Source: Nonomuraea thailandensis (GTDB lineage: Bacteria; Actinomycetota; Actinomycetes; Streptosporangiales; Streptosporangiaceae). From it: a DNA stretch of 64,000 bases. The notes under the pieces are model-generated. The model was not told the DNA's origin. It did not search any database and saw only the letters and a list, made by a program, of their open reading frames with translations. Position 1 is the stretch's first letter; the number at the start of each line of letters is the position of its first letter. The position numbers and the translations under genes are program-made. Shown here in pieces: positions 17,106-25,310 of the stretch. Where the stretch lies: contig NZ_JAMZEB010000001.1 of the NCBI RefSeq assembly GCF_024172165.1, positions 434,001 to 498,000 on the forward strand. The letters run 5' to 3'.

Positions 17106-17540
17106 GGTAGAGGCACCCCTGCCCCCGCCCACCCGCCGCGGCGGCCGGCCTCGCAAGTACTGCTCCGACACCTGCCGGTGGGCCTTCGGCCGGACACGCG
17201 CCAGACGCTGGCGCCCGCTCACCCAGCGCCACCAACGCCAGGACGACACCCGCAAACAGCGCCGCCATCTCCGCATCAGGCCGAACACCTCGCCCAGGCA
17301 GCCGGGAAACTGGCCCTCGACCTGCACGCGGAAGACCTCGCGCCCCCCACCCAGCAGACCGGCTGGACACCCGGCCCCATCGCCGGCTACACCGCCGCCG
17401 CACTGCCCCTGCTCGCTCACGCCCGCACCGTCCTGGCCGCGGCCGTCACCGCGGACCGAGCGGCTGGCGCCTCCTGGGATGAGATCGCCGTCGTACTGGA
17501 CGTCAGTTCGGACACCGCGGCCCGCCACCACCGCATTTGA
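17106..17540 (+). pseudogene. Relic of a zinc-knuckle/HTH DNA-binding protein
   Basis: Begins with RGGRPRKYCSDTCRWAFGRT in one frame, then shifts and continues through an Ala-rich segment to SWDEIAVVLDVSSDTAARHH, which looks like a sigma-type or MarR-type helix-turn-helix. The Cys head is related to that of the protein at 14694. A frameshift near 17,190-17,200 and a missing start make it a pseudogene. Confidence 0.5.
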
Positions 17541-17636
17541 TCGCAGGGCCCGCGTGTCAACCCCGACGTTCGCTTAGACCGGGACCTGACCTTCGGCTGA
17601 GGTGGGCGAGGAAGTTTGTTCCTACGGTCACTCCCT

Positions 17637-17922
17637 ATGCGAATGGAATTGCACCTACGACTGCTCATCACCGTAGCTCTCCTCGGCATCGGAGCGGCCG
17701 TTGTCGGCCTGCTGTCCCCCGGCGGGCTGGGGAGCGCGGACCCGGTACGGGTCGTCGGCGGCGCCTCCGCCGACCTGTATCGGTGGGTCGTCGAAGTGGT
17801 GGGCGGAGCGGCCGTGGAGATGGACGTCGCCTCCGACGGCGCTCTGGTGGTGCTTGGCCTGGTGGTGGCCTGGGTGGGCTTCGGGACGTTGCAGCGGCGA
17901 GACGGGTTTGGAGTCGTGGGGA
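17637..17922 (+). pseudogene. Truncated small membrane protein
   Basis: From ATG 17637 the frame encodes two membrane segments (LLITVALLGIGAAVVGLL and LVVLGLVVAWVGFGTL) separated by a soluble loop. After about 17,922 the sequence changes abruptly into the body of a transposase in another frame, so the C-terminus has been replaced. The original protein is unknown. Confidence 0.45.
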
Positions 17923-18354
17923 TCCGTCGAACTGCTGGGCCGTATCCGCTCCGATCGGGTGATGCGCCGCCCGGCACCCTCGCGCGAGGAGTTCCTGCGA
18001 GCCCACCCCCGCGGTGGGCGCCCGCCCAAGCACGGTGGCGAGTTCGCCCTGGCTGACCCGGCCACCTGGCCCGAACCCGCGGTGAGCACGATCACCGACA
18101 CCACCCACTACGGCAAGGCCGAAACCCGCGCCTGGGACCGGATCCACCCCCGGCTTACCCACCGCGCCGCCTGGCTCGACCACGAGGGTGCGCTGCCGCT
18201 CATCGAGGGCACCTTGATCCGCCTAAAGGTCGAGTACCTGCCCGGCGACCGTGACGCTCCGCCAGTCTGGCTCTGGTCCTCCAAGACCGGAGCCACCAGC
18301 ACGGACGTGGATCGATGCTGGCAGACGTTCCTGCGCAGATTCGACCTGGAGCAC
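17923..18354 (+). pseudogene. Transposase relic (NF041680-type), 5' exon before the intron
   Basis: Reads ELLGRIRSDRVMRRPAPSRE, then RPPKHGGEFALADPATWPEP, HTHYG-like TDTTHYGKAETRAW, and ends TFLRRFDLEH exactly at a GTGCG group II intron boundary. This is the middle-to-late part of a transposase common in actinomycetes; the N-terminal third is missing. It resumes after the intron at 20496 with TYRFWKQTLGW. Confidence 0.75.
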
Positions 18355-18961
18355 GTGCGCCACGAGGCGCTGCATAACCGAGTGGAGGTGAGAGACCTTC
18401 GCCCTCGGGCCGTCGCAGCGGCCTGGGTGAAGCAGGGGGCAACTCGTCCCGGGGAACGCCGGGAACGGGTGGAAAGCAGCCCCGACAACGCCGGGGCGGG
18501 TCGGCACTGCCAGACGGCCCGGGTTCGGCAAGCGAGGCCGGAAGGTGTAAAGCGAGTGAACCAGTGGGTGACGCCCCGTAAGAGTCGAGCCGGCTCGAAC
18601 CTGGTGGATCAGGGCCGGTGTGCAGTGCGTGACCACGCCGATTTGGCGCGGTCAACTCCGAAGCCGTATGTGTTCGATGGCGGGGAGGCCACGCTGAAGG
18701 TCTGCGGCGTAGGCGTGGCGAGGCTGCCGGGGTATAGCTGGGCGCCTAACCGGCCAATCGGTTGTGTGGTGAACGTGGGAACCGCCCGCGGTCGCCCATC
18801 TGCTCGGGCAGCCAGCCCGGCCGATGGGCAGGTCCGTTGCCGACTATCGGCCGTGGGGCGGGGCGGAGGCCCCGTAGTAGTTCGAGCAGGGGAAAGCCCT
18901 GCACATGGCCAAGGGGCCAGCAAGTCGGCAGTGCGGATGCTGGAATGCCAGGAGGACGCCG

Positions 18962-20376
18962 GTGAATACCGACGCGCTGGAGCGGGCCTTGCTCAAGGCC
19001 GAGCGCCGGGTACTGGAGATCCAGACCAAGCTGCACCGGTGGGCGGCCGAAGACTCGGCTCGCCGGTTCGATGATGTCTTCAACCTCGTCTGCGATCGGG
19101 CGTTTCTGCTTGTCGCGTGGGATCGGGTGCGCCACAACAAGGGCGCCCGAACTGCCGGGGTGGACGGGCAGACGGCCTATGCCATCGAGCATCGGGGCGT
19201 GGAGGTTTTCCCTCGACGACCTGCGCGCGAAGGTGAAGACCGGCCAGTTTCGTCCCCTGCCGGTGCGCGAGCGGATGATCCCGAAGCCCGGCAGTGGCAA
19301 ACTGCGCCGCCTCGGGATCCCCACCGTGCAAGACCGAGTCGTGCAGGCAGCACTGAAGCTGGTCCTGGAACCCATGTGGGAGGCGGACTTTCTGCCGTGT
19401 TCCTACGGGTTTCGTCCCGGCAGACGTGCCCACGACGCGGTCGCCGAGATCAGAGTGTTCGCCTCGCCTCCACACCGCTACGAGTGGGCGGTCGAAGGCG
19501 ACATCACCGCATGCTTCGACGAGATCTCGCACTCGGCCCTGATGGACCGGGTGCGACAGCGAGTCGGGGACAAGCGCGTGCTGGCTCTGATCAAGGCGTT
19601 CTTGAAAGCCGGGATCCTCACCAAGGACCGGGTGGTCAAGGACACCGAAACAGGTACTCCCCAGGGCGGGATCTTGTCCCCACTGCTGGCCAACGTGGCG
19701 CTGAGCGTCCTCGACGAGCATTTCGCCCCACGCCGTGACCCCAAGGCGCGACAGACGACGGCAGCAACCGGTCTTGCACCGGCTGAACCGCTACGCCGAC
19801 GACTGGGTGCTACTGGTTCAGGGCAACCGAGCGGACGCCGAGGACAAGCGCACACAAGCAGCGGCCGTCTTATCCCCGATGGGCCTGCGCCAATCGGCGG
19901 AGAAGACCAGGATCTCCCATATTGACGAGGGCCTCGATTTCCTCGGATGGCGCATCCAGCGCCACCGCAAACGAGGGACCGACCTCAGCTACGTCTACAC
20001 CTATCCCAGCAAGAAGGCCCTCCGGGCCGTCATGGGCAAGGTCAAACTGCGCTGCGATCGGATCGACACCAACCAACCGCTGGCCGTCCTCCTGCGCAGT
20101 CTGGTCTCTCTGCTGCGCGGCTGGACGACCTACTTCCGGCCCGGGGTCTCGCACGCGACCTTCCATTACCTCAGTCACTACACGTGGCAGTGCGTCATGC
20201 GATGGCTGCGCCGCAAACATCCCAAGGCCGGTTGGAGGCACCTGCGACGCCGCTACTGCCAAGGCAGATGGTGGCCCGCGGACGGCCGAGTGACCTTGTT
20301 CGACCCGGCGGCGGTGACGACCACTCGCTACCGCTACCGGGGCAACAAGATCCCCACGCCGTGGTCGAGCACTTAA
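18962..20376 (+). pseudogene. ltrA: Group II intron reverse transcriptase/maturase, two frameshifts
   Basis: Starts at GTG 18962 after AGGAGG. Successive frames give AGVDGQTAYAIEHRGVE, then FRPLPVRERMIPKPGSGKLR with GTPQGGILSPLLANVALS, then LNRYADDWVLLVQG with the catalytic YADD, and finally the maturase (X) domain (SLLRGWTTYFRPGVSH) ending PTPWSST. The first frame change coincides with an extra C in TTTTCCCTCG at about 19,210, the second lies between 19,720 and 19,760. No HNH endonuclease was seen at the C-terminus. Intact RT motifs suggest recent inactivation or sequence error. Confidence 0.85.
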
Positions 20377-20397
20377 CAGCCCGCCGGGGCTTGTGGA

Positions 20398-20432
20398 GAG
20401 CCCGGTGCCTGGACAACGGGCACGCCGGGTTC
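20398..20432 (+). ncRNA. Group II intron domain V
   Basis: GAGCCCGGTGCC, an internal bulge/loop and GGGCACGCCGGGTTC form the diagnostic 34-35-nt hairpin of domain V, 22 nt after the end of the maturase frame and 63 nt before the intron end. Confidence 0.8.
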
Positions 20433-20495
20433 GGGAGACGGTCCGGGAAAACCCACCAACGGCAACGCTGGCAGGGCGTCCCGGACCGATCTCAC

Positions 20496-20871
20496 ACCTA
20501 CCGCTTCTGGAAGCAAACCCTCGGCTGGACCCGGCCCAAGCTGCGTGCCGCCCAGGCAGCCGACCGCTGGACCTGGCTGCTCGTCATTGCCCACACTCAG
20601 CTACGCCTCGGCCGCCACCTGATCGAGGACCTGCGCCATCCCTGGGAGAGACCCGTCCCGCGCGGCCAGCTCACACCCGCCCGCGTCCGGCGCGGGTTTC
20701 GGAACCCTCCGCCCGCTCCTCGCCCAACCGGCTGGCGCACCCAAACCCTCCAGACCTGGCCCGGGGCGCCCACCCGGCATCCCCAACCGCCGGCCCGCGC
20801 CCCGCTACGACGTCGGCAAGACCGTCAAACGCGGCCGCACCCTCGCAGCGCTACAACAATCCGGACAATGA
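20496..20871 (+). pseudogene. Transposase relic, 3' exon after the intron
   Basis: Continues the host transposase: TYRFWKQTLGWTRPKLRAAQ, WTWLLVIAHTQLRLGRHLIE and DLRHPWERPVP. At about 20,706 an extra C (AACCCTCC) shifts the frame; corrected, it reads LRPLLAQPAGAPKPSRPGPG and PAPRYDVGKTVKRGRTLAAL to a TGA at 20869. So even without the intron this gene is broken. Confidence 0.75.
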
Positions 20872-20954
20872 AGAAGAAGTCAGGCGTGTGAACATCCCGG
20901 CGCAGCCGAGTCGATTTCGTGCTCGGCCGCGCCGACGTGCCTGTGAGGTAGCGA

Positions 20955-21686
20955 TCAGTCGGCCCGTTCGTCGGGGTCGGACCTCGTTCCCGTGTCGAAT
21001 GTCGCTGTCACGGGCGCGGTGCTCCAGTCGCTCACCTCATCGCCCCTGTCGACGCGCAGCAGCCGTGCCTGCATGGCTTCCATCAGCTGGTCGGCGCCGG
21101 GCAGGAACTCTGGGCCGTTGACGAAGTGCATGACGGCTCCGACGATGTCCTGTCTGTCGTCCTCGTCGAGGTCCTCGGCGTCGAACGGCCTCCAGCCTGT
21201 CGCGGTGGCCGCCGCGAGAAGGCGAGCGGGGTCGTGGACGTGCACCTCCAGCAGGCTGATCGTGCGTACGACCGGTCCTGGGAAGGCGTCGAGGCGGGCG
21301 TCGTGCGGCGTGCGGTTCTCAAGGTCGCCACCGAGGCCGGCCGAGTCGCGGCGGCCTCGCCGCAGGGACTCCCACGTGGCGGCGAGTTCGGGGGTATCGG
21401 CCCAGGTCCCGTTCACGACATCGGCCAGCGTGCGTCGGAAGGAGGCGGCGGGCGCGTCGGGCAGAGCCGCTGCGATCCGCTCCGACTCAGCGCGGGCGGC
21501 GGGGCCTAGGCCGTTCTCCAGCACCGAGGAGAGAAGGTAGGCGGCGTGCTGAGCGAGGGCGGGGTCGGTGCAGGTCAGTACGGCATGCAGGGTCGCGGGC
21601 TGGCGGAAGCGCTCGACGAGGGCGTACACCCTGCTCTTGGCGCGGGTGTGCTCGCAGTGGAAGGCACGAGGGACGGCAGAGGTCAT
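20955..21686 (-). CDS. Hypothetical protein
   Basis: 243 aa from ATG 21686, with GGAGA upstream; the open frame extends to 22001 but with low codon bias. Helical N-terminal half (AYLLSSVLENGLGPAARAES) and an acidic C-terminal half (FDAEDLDEDDRQDIVGAVMH). One Cys/His pair occurs near the N-terminus (FHCEHTRAK). No known motif, signal peptide or membrane span. It stands alone between the intron-containing relic and a membrane gene. Function unknown. Confidence 0.65.
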   Translation of the reverse strand: MTSAVPRAFHCEHTRAKSRVYALVERFRQPATLHAVLTCTDPALAQHAAYLLSSVLENGLGPAARAESERIAAALPDAPAASFRRTLADVVNGTWADTPELAATWESLRRGRRDSAGLGGDLENRTPHDARLDAFPGPVVRTISLLEVHVHDPARLLAAATATGWRPFDAEDLDEDDRQDIVGAVMHFVNGPEFLPGADQLMEAMQARLLRVDRGDEVSDWSTAPVTATFDTGTRSDPDERAD

Positions 21687-22090
21687 GACGGGTTCTCCAA
21701 CAACGTGAGGTACGTGGAAAACCGCTGGTGGGCGCGGTACGGCCACGCCCCCTGACGGAGAAGTCCTGCCCGCTGGTGCTGCTGGTACGGCCAGCTGCCC
21801 GGTTCGGTGTTCGCATCGTACCGCTTGGGCGTTGTTCCGGGTGACTACGCGTCGACTGGACCACCCGGGGTGAATCAGTCGCGGGGGTGGGCTCGTGCGG
21901 GTGAGCGCGTCGCTCAAACGAGTCGAACCACAAGACCTCGCAACAGGGAGTTGAGCAGGTCGACCACCCCAAGGCGTTGTTCGTTGTCCAGACGAGCGCA
22001 ACGGTCTGGTGGATAAAGAACAAGCTTAGAGAGTGTCTCGTATCCTCTCTAACGATCTTCAGGGCGCAAAGGGATCTCCTCGCGACGAAA
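21687..22090. other. Intergenic region, about 400 bp, no gene supported
   Basis: Composition drops in GC towards 22,000-22,060 (ACAAGCTTAGAGAGTGTCTC), consistent with a promoter/leader for the gene starting at 21686 on the minus strand. No repeat or RNA structure could be established. Confidence 0.35.
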
Positions 22091-22438
22091 TCACCGGGAC
22101 GCTCTAGCCAGCACGAGCGCCGTCGTGTATGCCACCCCATATCCGGCAGGCAGCAAGTGGGCAGGCCCGGTCAGAGCGGCGCCGAGGCTTGCCACCGAGA
22201 CTGTGGCCAGCACTATGGCAGCCACCGTTGTTTCTCGTGCGGCCACGGTTACCACTGCGAAACCGCCTAGGACGCCCGAGGCGACAAGAAGATCCAGCAG
22301 CAGCCATGCGTCCAGTAGGCCCGCATTCGTCAGCAGGTGGAGCAGCGGCGATGGAAGCGATGGCGTCCAAATGTAGGTGAGCCCGCTGGCCATGTTGAGG
22401 GCCGGTGGGAGGGCTACCAGGAGGCCCAGCAGCGCCAC
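22091..22438 (-). CDS. Small integral membrane protein
   Basis: 115 aa from GTG 22438; the frame is open a little further upstream, so the start is uncertain. Three to four hydrophobic segments are visible: MALLGLLVALPPALNMASGL, LLDAWLLLDLLVASGVLGGF, AAIVLATVSVASLGAALTG and a short C-terminal one. No conserved motif. It follows the CU044_5270-like relic by 35 bp in the same direction, and in intact loci the two might be cotranscribed. Function unknown. Confidence 0.55.
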   Translation of the reverse strand: MALLGLLVALPPALNMASGLTYIWTPSLPSPLLHLLTNAGLLDAWLLLDLLVASGVLGGFAVVTVAARETTVAAIVLATVSVASLGAALTGPAHLLPAGYGVAYTTALVLARASR

Positions 22439-22473
22439 GCACCAGCGTCGACGCCTCAGGGGTGAGCGATCGT

Positions 22474-22931
22474 TCAGGGTTGCTGTCCGGGCTGGTCGGT
22501 GATTCCTGCGCCGATGGGGAGCGATAGGGAGAGGATCGCTCCCCTTTTGATGAAGGCCTTGGCGTCGCCCATGAATTTCGAGTGGTCTGCCACAGCGACG
22601 ACGCGCCCGCCACGATAGGCGTAGGTGGACGGATCGAGCAGTATTTCGTGCCTTACCCAGCAGTCTTCGGTGCGTGCGATGGGCAGCGCAAGCTGTCCCT
22701 CGACGTCGATCGCGTCCTGGTTCAGTGTCACGTGGATCTGGCCATGGTCTGGTAGATGGCGGCCTCTTGGGCCGGGGGCACGAGTGTGCTGAAGGCTCTG
22801 GCGTTGTGCTGCTCCTCGGTGGCGTTGATCGCGCTCATCTCCCGGGACATCCCCGCCAAGAGGGCATCTGGGTTCTGTGGCACTGCGGCCACTGTCGCGT
22901 AGTCGCTGGGGAGGCATGCCGTGCGTCGCAC
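22474..22931 (-). pseudogene. CU044_5270-family protein, broken C-terminal part
   Basis: The first frame (from 22931) reads NPDALLAGMSREMSAINATE and PPAQEAAIYQTMARST. The next frame continues IHVTLNQDAIDVEGQLALPI, ARTEDCWVRHEILLDPSTYA and YRGGRVVAVAD. This order, an AAIY-x-x-MA helix followed by a repeated beta segment and a R-E-LDP-TY motif, is that of CU044_5270 family proteins, which I recall as membrane-anchored partners of ECF sigma factors. A frameshift near 22,735 and the lack of an N-terminal membrane part show it is inactive. Confidence 0.6.
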
Positions 22932-23084
22932 ATTCCCCTCCGACGATTTGGCACTAGAACGGTCACATGCTGTCAGTGGCCGTCACCGCTGACGAGAGGG
23001 ATGACCGCCGCTTTTCGTCGAATTCCTGCCTGAGCTGGCGGCGCCCCCTCAGGCGACTCGCGACGCAGACGCTGGCGTTCGGGT

Positions 23085-23325
23085 CCATGCCTGTGGCTCC
23101 TTCCTGGTCAGCCGCCTGGTCATGAGCGTGATCGCGGCAACGGTCAGGTGCGCCTCGCTATGCGAAGGTTTGCGTTCGAAGTCGACCACGTTGCGGCGGG
23201 CGATCATCAGCTAGGAAAGCGACCTCTCGACGATCCACCTTCTCGCGAGTACTTTGAACCCGGTCTGACCAGGCCTTTTAGCCACGATCTTCAAGATGAG
23301 GCGCAGAAAGCGGCGGGCCCACTCC
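23085..23325 (-). pseudogene. IS5-family transposase, C-terminal part (downstream of the tandem IS insertion)
   Basis: Reads WARRFLRLILKIVAKRPGQT, GFKVLARRWIVERSLS, one stop at the position of a conserved Trp, then LMIARRNVVDFERKPSHSEA and TVAAITLMTRRLT. These are the standard end motifs of actinobacterial IS5 transposases (RWIVERT-F-W, then Y-R--- and ITL-TRRL). It is separated by two inserted elements from its N-terminal part at 27302-27875. The frame joins through the pentamer GGAGT. Confidence 0.8.
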
Positions 23326-25305
23326 CCCGCGTTCCGCGTAATTCAGCGGCATGGAGGTTCGAATGTGGGCTCTGAACTGGGCTGATATGGGTGTGGCCAC
23401 CTGGAGGGCGTTTCTCTAGGCGGTGGTGTTCGTGCTGGTCAGCGTGCTGCAGGTTTCAGATCGATGACCTGCTTGGGGGCGGGGACAGCGAGCTTGGCGA
23501 GCAGGTCCTGCTGGGGCTTGGTGAGGGCGGTGACCTGCCGGAACAGGCCTGCGGGGCCGGTGAAGGTGCCCAGGTGGAGCCGGTCGAGGTCGCGGCGGCA
23601 GGTGGGCCAGGTGCTGCCGGTGGTGGTCTCGATGACCCGGATGAGCAGCAGCGCCAGCCAGCAGAGGATGACATGAGCGCGGATGCGTTCTTCGAGCCGG
23701 TGATAGACCGGTCGCAGGTCGATGATCTGTTTCATGTCCCGCCAGCCCCGCTCGACCTCCAGCAGCTGCTTGTAACCCAGCGCGATGTCCTCAGCGCTCA
23801 GGCGCGGGTCGCTGCAGCGCAGCAGATACTTGCCGTCCAGGTTCTCCTCGGCCTTGACCTTCGCGGTGTCGATACGGAGCTTCCCGGCCGGTGTCGCCCG
23901 CAGATATCGGTTCAGGCCGGGCTTGGTGGCGATCTTCCCGCGCAGCTCCCCGCGTTTGAACTCACTCACCGCATCGGATCCGTCGATCAGGTCGGTGAGC
24001 TGGGCGACGAGCTGCTCACGCATGCGCCTGTCGCGCTCGGCCGCTTCGGGGTTGTGGCAGATGACGAACCGGTCGGTGTCGCTGATGCGCACTTCCTTGA
24101 TCCGCATGCTGTCGGTGATCTCGGTGTAGCGGCCCTGCCTCGACAATGCGGCCTTCACCTCGGCCGATCCGGAGCGCAACTTCTCCCCGATGATGTACTG
24201 GTGGTCGCCTTGCCGCAGGTAGCGGCGGTTTTCCACGGAAGAGAAGCCCCGGTCGGTCACCCACACGATCTTCGACAGGGTCCAGTCCCGCATATCGTCC
24301 TTGACCTGCCGGATCAAGCGCTGGTCGGAGGCGTTGCCGGGCCAGCACCAGCAGCGGACCGGGATCCCGTCCCGCGTGACGGCCATCCCGATCACGATCT
24401 GCGGAAGATCGTCACGGGAGTCCTTGGAGTTGCCGTAGGTCCGAAACCCTGCCGCCTGGCTCTCCTGCCCGTCGCCGGCCTCGCGGCCGGGTACCCGCTC
24501 GTCGCGGGCGACGGGCTCATCGCCGTGCTCGAGTTCGAAGTAGGTGCTGGTGGTGTCGAAGAAGAGCAGGTCGACCTCAAGATTAAGAAGGTTCGCGACC
24601 TCGTCGAACACCTGCTTCTCCAGATCGTCCTTCACCTCGTGCAGCCAGTCCATCGCCCGGTAGCACGCATCGTCATCAGTGCCGGGCAGGCCGTCGATAT
24701 GGACGTCATGGGTGATCCAGTCCGCAGCGGCCAGCTTCGAGGACGGCGCCAGCGCCCGGTTGGCGACCAGGCCGAACAGCACCCGCTCGGTCGTGGTCAT
24801 GTTCCGGCGGCGGCCCCGCTTGGGCTGCCCGACCCGGCTGACGATCTGATCGACCTTCAGCCGCCGCCACAGATGATCGAGAACGTAGGTGCCGCCGAAC
24901 GGCACCGAGGACGTGAACTCCAGGTCCGAGGCTGCCGTCGCCGCCAGGGCCTCGCCCGGCTCCAGAAGCCGCGATAGAGACGCGACGAGCCGCCGGACCG
25001 CCTCGCGATCGAGTTCGTCCTCACGACCGAACGTGAACAGGACCTTCGGCACTGCACGGCCCTTCACCGGATCCCACTCGTTATGGGCCAGATGCAGGTA
25101 CCGGACCGTCCCGGACTTGTTCTCCCGCTTCGTCGTCTTCACGTACACAGCTCTAGACCATAAACACCCACCCAAGCTCAGCGCAGCCAAACTGCGAAAA
25201 TCGCGTCTCTAGGCGATTCCGGCCTGTCAGCTCCGGCCCGAGTCACTGACCAGCATGTTCAGGCCGGACCGGCCTCTAGGAACCCCGAATTATGCGGAAC
25301 GCGGG
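23326..25305 (-). mobile_element. IS1634-like insertion sequence, copy 1 (intact)
   Basis: 1,980 bp. Left tip CCCGCGTTCCGCGTAATTC at 23326, right tip GAATTATGCGGAACGCGGG ending at 25305. Flanked by ACTCC on both sides (23321-23325 and 25306-25310). It carries one full-length transposase. The right flank is immediately followed by copy 2. Confidence 0.9.
23439..25148 (-). CDS. IS1634-family transposase
   Basis: 569 aa from GTG 25148 (VYVKTTKRENKSGTV); the frame to 25190 extends past the likely start. DDE residues are visible: Asp in DLLFFDTTSTYFELEHG, Asp in IVWVTDRGFSSVENRR and Glu in LEVERGWRDMKQ. The KPGLNRYLRATPAGKLRID segment before the last motif is typical of IS1634. It acts on the element's inverted ends and is a plausible source of transposase for the MITE at 7,962. 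The frame is uninterrupted, so this is likely an active element. Confidence 0.9.
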   Translation of the reverse strand: MYVKTTKRENKSGTVRYLHLAHNEWDPVKGRAVPKVLFTFGREDELDREAVRRLVASLSRLLEPGEALAATAASDLEFTSSVPFGGTYVLDHLWRRLKVDQIVSRVGQPKRGRRRNMTTTERVLFGLVANRALAPSSKLAAADWITHDVHIDGLPGTDDDACYRAMDWLHEVKDDLEKQVFDEVANLLNLEVDLLFFDTTSTYFELEHGDEPVARDERVPGREAGDGQESQAAGFRTYGNSKDSRDDLPQIVIGMAVTRDGIPVRCWCWPGNASDQRLIRQVKDDMRDWTLSKIVWVTDRGFSSVENRRYLRQGDHQYIIGEKLRSGSAEVKAALSRQGRYTEITDSMRIKEVRISDTDRFVICHNPEAAERDRRMREQLVAQLTDLIDGSDAVSEFKRGELRGKIATKPGLNRYLRATPAGKLRIDTAKVKAEENLDGKYLLRCSDPRLSAEDIALGYKQLLEVERGWRDMKQIIDLRPVYHRLEERIRAHVILCWLALLLIRVIETTTGSTWPTCRRDLDRLHLGTFTGPAGLFRQVTALTKPQQDLLAKLAVPAPKQVIDLKPAAR

Positions 25306-25310
25306 ACTCC
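25306..25310. repeat. Shared 5-bp target duplication ACTCC between the two IS copies
   Basis: The same pentamer flanks all three junctions of the tandem: 23321-23325, 25306-25310 and 27297-27301. It belongs to the IS5 transposase coding sequence, whose codons reconnect through it. Confidence 0.85.

Larger units (their letters stand above)
18355..20495 (+). mobile_element. Group II intron inserted in the transposase relic
   Basis: The 5' end GTGCG (18355) fits the GUGYG consensus and the 3' end is AC. The host frame joins cleanly across it: FDLEH before, TYRFWKQTL after. It carries a reverse transcriptase/maturase frame (18962-20376), a 35-nt domain V (20398-20432) and a domain-VI-like stem formed by GGTCCGGG and CCCGGACC near the 3' end. 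The total length of 2,141 bp is normal for bacterial group II introns. The encoded protein is frameshifted, so autonomous mobility is doubtful; RNA splicing with help in trans remains possible. Confidence 0.85.
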
